47,495 nt of DNA. Origin: DATGLE01 sp035294325. GTDB taxonomy: Bacteria > Chloroflexota > Ktedonobacteria > Ktedonobacterales > Ktedonobacteraceae. Below the pieces are notes generated by a model. The model made no database searches. It saw only the letters and a program-made list of their open reading frames with translations, and was not told the origin of the DNA. Shown piece after piece: positions 23,783-29,744 of this stretch. Within the stretch, counting starts at the first letter, position 1, and every line of letters begins with the position of its first letter. The stretch covers positions 1 to 47,495 of the forward strand of contig DATGLE010000190.1 in the NCBI GenBank assembly GCA_035294325.1, read 5' to 3'. A program made the translations under genes and the position numbers.

Positions 23783-23940
23783 ATTTCCGGCACAATCGCT
23801 TGCTCGCGCCTGCGGCGCTTGCCTGAGAGCGGGTTGTGTGGGAAAATGCGCAGCGCGCATTTTCCCACACAACCCGCTCTCAGAGGGCCGCTTTGCTGCA
23901 CAAATACCCGGCGAGAGCAGGCCAGACGCTCACAATCGGA
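23783..23940. repeat. Family B palindromic element (copy B1) in the leuC leader
   Basis: Centre: a perfect 29-bp inverted repeat (23823-23851 and 23855-23883, loop AGC) with GGGAAAATGCGC at the tip. The left flank is CACAATCGCTTGCTCGCG, then CCTGCGGCGCTTGCC; the right flank has GGGCCGCTTTGC and GACGCTCACAATCGGA. The same flank lies 28-45 bp upstream of leuA and of the kinase gene. It is most of the 431-bp gap; the remainder holds the possible promoter at 24005-24010 and the terminator of the RRM gene. Confidence 0.78.
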
Positions 23941-24004
23941 CACCTTCTAATAAAGTGTCGATTTCAGGCAAAGAATATACGCTGCAAAGCGTGGCTGTAT
24001 GCTC

Positions 24005-24010
24005 ATTATA
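24005..24010 (-). promoter_or_regulatory. Possible -10 box for the leuC operon
   Basis: A consensus TATAAT on the minus strand, 270 nt before the leuC ATG. The -35 region at 17 bp (GATAGC-like) is poor. It is the best candidate in the gap, downstream of the RRM terminator. The leader would contain family B copy B1. Confidence 0.35.
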
Positions 24011-24084
24011 CTACATCATGAACGGCGCTATCTTCTGAGCGGTGCTGCCTTATGATGGCAGAATGATTGCCTTTCGTTCTCCAA

Positions 24085-24119
24085 TAAAAAAAGAAGGTCA
24101 GCCTGAAAGCTGACCTTCT
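24085..24119 (-). terminator. Rho-independent terminator of the RRM gene
   Basis: On the minus strand an 11-bp perfect stem (24119-24109 and 24102-24092; AGAAGGTCAGC with its complement) around a 6-nt loop is followed directly by a run of T (24091-24085). It lies about 50 bp after the RRM stop codon. Confidence 0.85.
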
Positions 24120-24167
24120 GTTCATCTGTGGGGCGATCTTAACGTGCCGTACTAACTGGCATGGAAG

Positions 24168-24476
24168 TTAGTAACGCTCGCTGCGATAACCTGAGGAACG
24201 CCGCTCCCGGCCGTATCCTCTGCCCTCGGATCTCGGACGCTCGCGCGCCTCATTAACAGTAATCGTGCGATTTCCCAGCTGCGTTCCATTCAACTGGTCG
24301 ATGGCGGCCTGCGCCTCCTGATCGTTGCTCAACTCCACAAAGCCAAACCCTTTGCTGCGCCCCGTCTCGCGATCAGTGATAACCGTGGCCTGAGTGACCT
24401 GCCCTACCTGTCCAAAGAGGTCGAGAAGATCTTGCTCGGTAGTCTGATAAGGAAGGCCACCTACATATAGTCTCAT
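24168..24476 (-). CDS. RRM-type RNA-binding protein
   Basis: A 102-residue protein starting at the ATG at 24476 (MRLYVGGLPYQTTEQDLLDL), with AGGAG 10 nt upstream; the 25 residues upstream in frame are not typical. A single RNA-recognition motif: RNP2 is LYVGGL (residues 3-8) and RNP1 is SKGFGFVEL (about 45-53), with the aromatic residues that stack on RNA. The C-terminal 25 residues are Arg/Gly/Ser-rich (RGYGRERRSSGYRSERY). This is the standard architecture of small bacterial RRM proteins, often cold-induced. It is monocistronic, with its own terminator, and lies between the RM locus and leuC. Confidence 0.93.
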   Translation of the reverse strand: MRLYVGGLPYQTTEQDLLDLFGQVGQVTQATVITDRETGRSKGFGFVELSNDQEAQAAIDQLNGTQLGNRTITVNEARERPRSEGRGYGRERRSSGYRSERY

Positions 24477-24573
24477 GTGTATCAACTCCTGTGTGAACAT
24501 CTCTTCATCCATTGACGCTCGGAGAAACCACTTCCCACAGGAGCGATCCAACGTCTTTCGATGTCATACACCT

Positions 24574-24582
24574 ATTGTAACA
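24574..24582 (-). promoter_or_regulatory. Extended -10 box for the RRM gene
   Basis: TGTTACAAT on the minus strand, an extended -10 box (TGN plus TACAAT). It gives a leader of about 90 nt to the RRM ATG. The same nine bases occur on the plus strand at 24641-24649. Confidence 0.45.
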
Positions 24583-24607
24583 TGCGCCGTCTATAGTATA
24601 TTCCCCC

Positions 24608-24649
24608 GTATGGCTGACCGTAGCCATACAGGCCATTCCATGTTACAAT
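24608..24649 (+). promoter_or_regulatory. Extended -10 promoter and candidate operator of the DNA methylase
   Basis: TGTTACAAT at 24641-24649 is an extended -10 box 55 nt before the methylase ATG; no good -35 is visible. At 24608-24629 lies an 8-bp inverted repeat, GTATGGCT and AGCCATAC around GACCGT, where a repressor could act. RM loci are usually tightly autoregulated, but no C-protein gene is present. Confidence 0.45.
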
Positions 24650-24703
24650 CTCCTCGAAGGCTCAGCGTTGGTCTGGCTATATATCTAAGGTGAAGGTGGT
24701 TGT

Positions 24704-25909
24704 ATGAAGAAAAACGTAGGTTCGCCCACAGTAGCGGAAAAGCGGAAGTATATGGTTCTGGATGTCAGCGCGGCAAAACGCATAGCTCTCGTATGGCTAC
24801 AATCTGCCCGGCTTGAAAATTCGGTAGATTTCGGCCTGCCCGAAGTGGATGATCGTTACCATATCTGGCGCGTGCCTCTGGTTAGCAAGGTCGGCAAAGA
24901 ACGTATCGGCGAGGTCGTCATCGACGCTCGCACTTCATTAATTCTCCAGGATAAATCAACCTCTATAGAGAGTTTGGAAGCCCGCCTGTTGGGGAGAGCG
25001 GAGGTTGTCAGCGTAGATGCCGAGGCACGCAATCACCAAAATACGTATCAACTCTCAGCATTACGTAACACCATTGCAGCAGGTGATAGCGAGGAAGTGC
25101 TGCAAGAGTTGCCAGCCGAGAGCATCGATCTGGTTTTCACTTCTCCTCCCTATTATAATGCTCGCCCGGAATATACTGATTACATCACTTATGAGGAATA
25201 TTTGTTAAAGCTGCGTAAGGTCATTCATAACGTTCATAGAGTGTTAGCGGAAGGGCGCTTCTTTGTCATCAATGTTTCTCCGGTGCTCATCAGGCGCTCC
25301 AGCCGTAACGAGTCATCGAAGAGGATCGCTGTTCCTTTCGATGTGCATCGCCTTTTTATAGAAGAAGGCTACGACTTTATGGATGATATTATCTGGGAGA
25401 AGCCAGAAGGAGCCGGATGGGCCACAGGGCGAGGTCGCCGCTTTGCTGCGGACCGCAATCCTTTGCAGTACAAGCCTGTGCCTGTAACAGAATACATTCT
25501 GGTGTATCGAAAACGGACGAATAAACTTATAGATTGGAATATTCGCGCTCATCCAAAACAGGAGCTTGTGCAAGCTTCTCGTATCGATGACGGATACGAA
25601 CGAACTAATATCTGGCGTATTAAGCCGGCGCACGATAAGCAGCATCCCGCTATTTTCCCGGTGGAATTGGCGGAAAAAGTCATCAGTTACTATTCTTTCA
25701 AAGAAGATGTCGTCCTGGATCCTTTTGCTGGCATAGGGACGGTGGGCGAGGCCGCTGTAAAGTTGGGACGGCGTTTCGTGCTCATCGAACAAAATCCGCA
25801 ATATGTCGCGATCATGCGCAGTAAAGTGAAAGATTGGCTGGGCGTAAATGCGAAAAGCGTCTTTACGATAAATTGCGCTCCAATTACAACAGGGGACAGG
25901 CTCTTTTAA
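24704..25909 (+). CDS. Beta-class N4-cytosine-type DNA methyltransferase of an RM locus
   Basis: A 401-residue protein. Motif IV is TSPPY (residues 146-150, SPPYYNARPEY), the form usual for N4-cytosine methylases. Motif I lies near the end (VVLDPFAGIGTVGEA, about 336-350), followed by FVLIEQNPQY. The order IV...target domain...I is the beta class; the target-recognition region is about 190-310. The first ~100 residues are an extra domain (DRYHIWRVPLV, GEVVIDARTSLI) with a weak PepSY-like look, not part of the catalytic core. The next gene is a broken CfrBI-like nuclease, which would suggest a CCWWGG-like target, but that is inference. The codon and base use is more AT-rich than in the leu genes on both sides, consistent with transfer. 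The enzyme itself looks complete. Confidence 0.88.
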   Translation: MKKNVGSPTVAEKRKYMVLDVSAAKRIALVWLQSARLENSVDFGLPEVDDRYHIWRVPLVSKVGKERIGEVVIDARTSLILQDKSTSIESLEARLLGRAEVVSVDAEARNHQNTYQLSALRNTIAAGDSEEVLQELPAESIDLVFTSPPYYNARPEYTDYITYEEYLLKLRKVIHNVHRVLAEGRFFVINVSPVLIRRSSRNESSKRIAVPFDVHRLFIEEGYDFMDDIIWEKPEGAGWATGRGRRFAADRNPLQYKPVPVTEYILVYRKRTNKLIDWNIRAHPKQELVQASRIDDGYERTNIWRIKPAHDKQHPAIFPVELAEKVISYYSFKEDVVLDPFAGIGTVGEAAVKLGRRFVLIEQNPQYVAIMRSKVKDWLGVNAKSVFTINCAPITTGDRLF

Positions 25910-25970
25910 CGTACAGGAGATGAATTTGCCCAGGCACAGGGGGCCAGCATCTTGAAGGAGGTGGGAAGAT

Positions 25971-26745
25971 ATGCCCGAAACAAATGAGAATGGTTTGTTT
26001 AGTGGACTGATGACCCCTGCTGCGCTTCAGTTACTCCCAGGTAGCGGTGCCGGCCTCATTCAGCAAATTGGCTTTGATGTTAAATGCCACCGGTGCCCAG
26101 ACCTTAACCATTCGTGGCTCTAACAAATCTGCTATAGGCAAGCTGTTTGAGAAATTAATTTTAGGCTCTCTCCTGAGTATACTCGGCTTCAAATATGAAA
26201 GCTCGCGTCAGATTGGTGACAGAATCTTCTGGTTATCTTCGCGGGACACCCATAGGGAAAGCGATGCGACGCTGCTTTATGAGATCGGGAAAGGTGTCAG
26301 GTTCGATATAGGATTTATCGGCAGAGGCAATACAGAGATATCATTGGATAAAGTAACACGCTATCAACAAGAGCAGGTATTGCAAGACAAGCCATTTTTC
26401 ATGGCAACCATTATTATTGTTGATCGCATCGGTGAGAGAAGCAATATCAGAGAATTGGCGCGTAAAGTAGGGGGACGGATTGTTCAGATGAGCGCAAGTT
26501 ACTGGCCTCGGGAAGTAGCCCGTCTTCTTCACGAGCGCTTCGGCTTTGAGCACGAGTTAATAGACATGGAGCAGAATCGGATCGAGGACTACCTGAGGGA
26601 AAGGTTGGAGCATGTTCCTCTGGAGAGCTTTATTAGCAGTATACCCATAGAGAATCCGGCAGAAGTGGGGCAAATGTCCTTGCTGACCGAAGATGAAGGA
26701 GTATCCGAAGAGGAACCTGTTGAGCCAGATGACCAGGATATGTAG
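25971..26745 (+). pseudogene. CfrBI-type restriction endonuclease, internally deleted and frameshifted
   Basis: Two frames together resemble one nuclease. The first starts at the ATG at 25971 with an excellent AAGGAGG site and reads MPETNENGLFSGLMTPAALQ, then LLPGSGAGLIQQIGFDV, but ends at 26123. The second frame (open from a GTG at 26047) takes over at about 26080 with MLNATGAQTLTIRGSNKSAI, GKLFEKLILGSLLSILGF, ESDATLLYEIGKGVRFDIGF and IGRGNTEISLDKV, ending at 26745. As I recall the CfrBI family, about 100-120 residues normally separate the two parts, so a deletion with frameshift is likely and the nuclease should be dead. The family name is from memory. The 3' end lies in a palindrome (26731-26783). 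Confidence 0.62.
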
Positions 26746-26783
26746 AGGCGATGGCACGGCCATCGCCTCTACATATCCTGGTC
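26731..26783. repeat. Perfect 24-bp palindrome over the nuclease stop codon
   Basis: Arms 26731-26754 and 26760-26783 pair exactly around CACGG. The left arm holds the last four codons and the TAG stop (26743-26745) of the nuclease frame (GACCAGGATATGTAGAGG). The right arm is a reverse copy and lies 15 bp from the stop codon of the converging leuA gene (26799). It could terminate transcription from both sides. Confidence 0.8.
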
Positions 26784-26798
26784 AGTCTCTACTAAAAA

Positions 26799-27974
26799 TC
26801 ATCGCGGCGCCGCAGAAGTTGTGACCGTCTCGGCGATGTAGCGCATATCCATCTCTTCCAGTGTCTTCTTCTTGCCCAGCAGCAGCTTCGCCATCTCGAA
26901 GGCTTTGTTTAACTGCTCTTGCTCCAGGTCGTAGCCCAGTTCACGCATCTGAGCGGCCAGCGCGGCGCGGCCCGAGAGCTTGCCCATGTGCATACGCCGG
27001 GCGGCAGCGGTCAGGCCAACGGATTCGGGCGTCATGATCTCGTAGGTACGCGCATCTTTGAGGACGCCATCCTGGTGAATGCCGCCGCCATGTGCGAAGA
27101 TGTTGGCCCCCACGATGGGCTTCGTCCATTGCGGCTGCATACCTGAGTATTGCGCGATCAGCCGGCTGGTCGCGGCAATCCTGGTCGTATCGATGTTGAC
27201 ATCCATGCCCAGGTCAGCGCTGCGCGTCTTGATCGCCATGACGACCTCTTCGGTAGCGGCATTACCGGCGCGCTCGCCCAGGCCGTTCATGCAGGTATCG
27301 ACGCGCTCGGCGCCGTTGCGCAGCCCCTCCAGCGCGTTCGCGACGGCCAGGCCCAGGTCGTTGTGGCAGTGGGCGGAGATACGAATACCGGGAAATTCGC
27401 GCCGCACATCGGCGACGAGCTTTCCGAATTCCCAGGGCAGCGCGTAGCCAACGGTATCGCAGAGGGTGACGAAACGCACCCCTTCTTTAACGATGGCCTC
27501 GCACACCTCCAGAATGAAATCATGCTCGGTGCGCGTGGTATCCTCCAGCGCGAAATCAACGTTCTCGGTATAGGTGCGAGCGTGCGCTACGGCGACGCGC
27601 GCCATCTCGCGCACCTCATCGCGCGTCTTGCCCAGCTTCACCTGGCGATGCAGCGGCGAGACGCTGATGAACGGCTCGATAGCGGGATGCGCGGCAACCT
27701 TCACGGCTTCCCAGGCGCGATCAATGTCGGCAATATTGGCGCGCCCGATTGCCAGGATCTCGGCGTTCTCGACCTTCGAGGCGATGAGGCGCACGGCTTC
27801 AAATTCGCCCGGCGAAGAGATAGGAAAGCCGCAGTCAAGCGTGTCGCAGCCCATAGCGGCCAGCGCCTGGGCAATCGCCAGCTTCTCCTCCGGGAAATAG
27901 TTCACCCCCGGCGTCTGTTCGCCGTCACGTAACGTTGTCTCGTAAATCTTGATAATGCGTGGTTCTGTTGCCAT
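26799..27974 (-). CDS. leuA: 2-isopropylmalate synthase, short form without regulatory domain
   Basis: A 391-residue protein from the ATG at 27974 (MATEPRIIKIYETTLRDGEQ), with AGGAG 10-11 nt upstream. TLRDGEQTPGV holds the metal-binding Asp and active-site Arg, and HCHNDLGLAVANALEGLRNG the two metal-binding histidines. CMNGLGERAGNAATEEVVMA and ANIFAHGGGIHQDGVLKD are conserved strings of the synthase/homocitrate synthase family. Usual LeuA has about 510-560 residues with a C-terminal leucine-binding domain; here the protein ends after the helical subdomain (MRYIAETVTTSAAPR), so feedback inhibition should be absent. Homocitrate or citramalate synthase are alternatives; nearby leuC and leuD favour leucine synthesis. 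The leader carries family B copy B2. Confidence 0.87.
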   Translation of the reverse strand: MATEPRIIKIYETTLRDGEQTPGVNYFPEEKLAIAQALAAMGCDTLDCGFPISSPGEFEAVRLIASKVENAEILAIGRANIADIDRAWEAVKVAAHPAIEPFISVSPLHRQVKLGKTRDEVREMARVAVAHARTYTENVDFALEDTTRTEHDFILEVCEAIVKEGVRFVTLCDTVGYALPWEFGKLVADVRREFPGIRISAHCHNDLGLAVANALEGLRNGAERVDTCMNGLGERAGNAATEEVVMAIKTRSADLGMDVNIDTTRIAATSRLIAQYSGMQPQWTKPIVGANIFAHGGGIHQDGVLKDARTYEIMTPESVGLTAAARRMHMGKLSGRAALAAQMRELGYDLEQEQLNKAFEMAKLLLGKKKTLEEMDMRYIAETVTTSAAPR

Positions 27975-28003
27975 TTGCGAAATCACTCCTTTGTGATAAG
28001 CGT

Positions 28004-28152
28004 GCGTCTGATTTCCCACACAATCGCTTGCTTGCACCTGCGGCGCTCGCCCTGTTCAGGGTGTGGTGTAAGACAGGCGCTTCGCGCCTGTCTTACACCA
28101 CACCCTATGATCCCTTGTGCTGCGAAGCCGCGCCTGGCAGCGAAGGCGAAAA
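28004..28152. repeat. Family B palindromic element (copy B2) in the leuA leader
   Basis: Left end GCGTCTGATTTCCCACAC, then CAATCGCTTGCTTGCACC and TGCGGCGCTCGCC; centre a perfect 23-bp inverted repeat (28058-28080 and 28084-28106, loop TTC) with AAGACAGGCGC at the tip; right flank GCGAAGCCGCGCC. It begins 30 bp upstream of the leuA start codon, in the same orientation as copy B1 before leuC. Confidence 0.78.
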
Positions 28153-28175
28153 AAGAAACAGGCTATTCCATAATC

Positions 28176-28205
28176 ATTATATGGGACCTGCATGAACACC
28201 TGCAA
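28176..28205 (-). promoter_or_regulatory. Promoter of leuA
   Basis: On the minus strand TTGCAG (28205-28200), 18 bp, then a consensus TATAAT (28181-28176), about 200 nt before the ATG. The leader would contain the whole family B copy B2. No T-box or leader peptide rich in Leu codons is apparent. Confidence 0.45.
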
Positions 28206-28239
28206 GCCTTCCTGCATCCAGCAGCAGGCTTCGCCCTGC

Positions 28240-28360
28240 TCGAAAAGGGTGAATGCGCAGGCGGGGCCGCGTGCGGCCCCGCCTGCGCATTCACCCTTTT
28301 CGAGCGATTCGGGGCAGGGTCACACTTGTTTTGGGCGAGCGATTCGGGGCAGGGTCACAC
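28240..28360. repeat. Perfect 31-bp palindrome followed by two 25-bp direct repeats
   Basis: Arms 28240-28270 and 28273-28303 pair exactly around two bases; the stem has GGTGAATGCGCAGGCGGGGC. Directly after it, CGAGCGATTCGGGGCAGGGT with CACAC occurs at 28301-28325 and again, identical, at 28336-28360. The first direct repeat shares its CGA with the palindrome edge. This is the remainder of the gap between leuA and the Yip1-like gene. Confidence 0.78.
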
Positions 28361-28438
28361 GCGTTTCGAGCGAGCTATCCGCTTGTGGGTCGCGGAGAAG
28401 TGGGAGCGTGAGAAAACTCTGTAATCCTGCTGTGCGGG

Positions 28439-28468
28439 TTAGACAAGTGGCGTGCATCGTGTTATGAT
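28439..28468 (+). promoter_or_regulatory. Possible promoter of the Yip1-like gene
   Basis: TTAGAC (28439-28444), 18 bp, then TATGAT (28463-28468), about 70 nt before the ATG at 28538. Moderate match only. Confidence 0.35.
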
Positions 28469-28537
28469 GCAGCGAGAAGTTCAGTTCCAACGGAATCATC
28501 ATTTGTGTTATCAGGACAGAATAAGGAGCCTTTTGCT

Positions 28538-29434
28538 ATGTCCCAGGATCCCTATACGCAGAACCCTTATGAAGATCCACCTCCGCCAGAATCTTATGAG
28601 GGGCCGCCTGCATACGACGGTCCGCCTGCATATGAAGTACCCGGCCCCTATGATGATCCGGCTACCTATGAGAATTTGCCGGAGCGGAAACCTTACGAGC
28701 CACCCGCGAACAGCTTTGCCGGCGCGCCCGCCCGGAAGCACCCCGATGATCTGCTCCGCAGTCCGTATGGTCCTTTGCCGGGCTATGCCAACGGGCAGCA
28801 GCACGGTTATGTTTCCACGCCGCCGGCCCCTTTGCCTCTCTCTCAGGCCATCCGGGAACTGCCCCGCCAGTACTTGCGAGTTTTAACCAGGCCATCTTCG
28901 GCGACGCTGGCCGGGGAGATGAGCAAGGCAAACTGGGATATTGTGTGGATACAGTTGATCGGCTACGCGATCATTACGGCCATTTTGAACTATCTGACGC
29001 TGCAAGCCTCGCCCGACCTGTTGACTCTTCCCGGCATTACCCTCTCCCCGGCCAGCCGCCAGGCGTTGACGCTGGGCACCTCTATCGCATCGATCTTTGT
29101 TGTTCCTATCGGCTTCTTCATAGGTGTTGGCATCTTTTACCTGATTGCCAGAGCCTTTGGCGGGCGGGGGACCTTCTTGCGGCAGAGCTACACGACGGCG
29201 CTGTTCGATATCCCGCTGGGCATCATCAATAGTCTTCTATTCTTCATCCCTGTTGCCAGCCTGGGCACGTTCCTCTTTTTTGTGCTGCTCGTCTATCGCC
29301 TCGTGCTCTATGGCTGCTCGATTATGGCGGTACACGGCCTGGGCAGAGGGAAGGCGGCGCTGGTGGTACTGATCCCGGTAGTCGTCATCATGCTGTTTAT
29401 GGCCTGCGCTCTCTCCCTGCCAGGCGCGCAATAG
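28538..29434 (+). CDS. Yip1-domain membrane protein with proline-rich N-terminus
   Basis: A 298-residue protein; the ATG at 28538 (MSQDPYTQNPYEDPPPPESY) has AAGGAG 10-11 nt upstream. The first ~110 residues are a disordered Pro/Tyr-rich tail with imperfect YEGPPAYDGPPAYEVPGPYD repeats. The remainder has about five membrane helices (IVWIQLIGYAIITAILNYL; IFVVPIGFFIGVGIFYLIA; LGIINSLLFFIPVASLGTF; LVVLIPVVVIMLFMACA), and RAFGGRGTFLRQSYTTALFD fits the Yip1/YIPF family. Bacterial members have no firmly known role. It stands alone on the plus strand and its stop is followed by a partial family C repeat at 29441-29475. Confidence 0.8.
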   Translation: MSQDPYTQNPYEDPPPPESYEGPPAYDGPPAYEVPGPYDDPATYENLPERKPYEPPANSFAGAPARKHPDDLLRSPYGPLPGYANGQQHGYVSTPPAPLPLSQAIRELPRQYLRVLTRPSSATLAGEMSKANWDIVWIQLIGYAIITAILNYLTLQASPDLLTLPGITLSPASRQALTLGTSIASIFVVPIGFFIGVGIFYLIARAFGGRGTFLRQSYTTALFDIPLGIINSLLFFIPVASLGTFLFFVLLVYRLVLYGCSIMAVHGLGRGKAALVVLIPVVVIMLFMACALSLPGAQ

Positions 29435-29440
29435 TCATTA

Positions 29441-29475
29441 TGGTAGGGGTGGGGGTTGTCCCCACCCTCCTGTAC
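29441..29475. repeat. Partial family C-like hairpin
   Basis: GGTAGGGGTGGGGGTTGTCC pairs with CCACCCTCCTGTACC just after the Yip1 stop codon. It resembles the GGGG/CCCC tail of family C but lacks the CCAGGAGGGC stem. It may serve as a 3' hairpin for the Yip1 gene. Confidence 0.45.
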
Positions 29476-29585
29476 CCCGAGATGAAATTCTCAAGAGTTC
29501 TTCAAGATTGAGAGAAATGCCCCATTATCCCTCTTTGTGAGATAGACAGCGATAACTCCTCATGCTATGATGAGTCCAGAAGTCT

Positions 29586-29718
29586 TTGCGCGGCGGAGCC
29601 GCGCAGTATATGTATAGTGTTGTATGGGAAAATGCGCGAAGCGCATTTTCCCATACAACACTATACAAAAGGTGAGCGCCGCAGGCGCGAGCAAGCGGAC
29701 ATGTTGGGAATCGGACAG
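29586..29718. repeat. Family B palindromic element (copy B3) before the kinase gene
   Basis: Centre: a perfect 26-bp inverted repeat (29612-29637 and 29641-29666, loop GAA) with GGGAAAATGCGC at the tip. The left flank is GCGCGGCGGAGCCGCGC; the right flank GCGCCGCAGGCGCGAGCAAG followed by GTTGGGAATCGGACAG is the reverse of the left flank of B1 and B2. The element ends 27 bp before the kinase start codon, so relative to the gene it has the same orientation as the leuA and leuC copies. Confidence 0.78.
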
Positions 29719-29744
29719 TCTCAAGAGCGAGAGGCAGTAGCGTC

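Noticed and set aside
23737..23943. 69-residue N-terminal extension of LeuC
   Set aside because: The frame runs through the family B palindrome. The ATG at 23736 has a good ribosome site and gives the normal LeuC length.
27975..28200. T-box or leucine attenuator before leuA
   Set aside because: No T-box consensus, specifier loop or leader peptide with Leu codons is visible; the leader is filled by a family B element.
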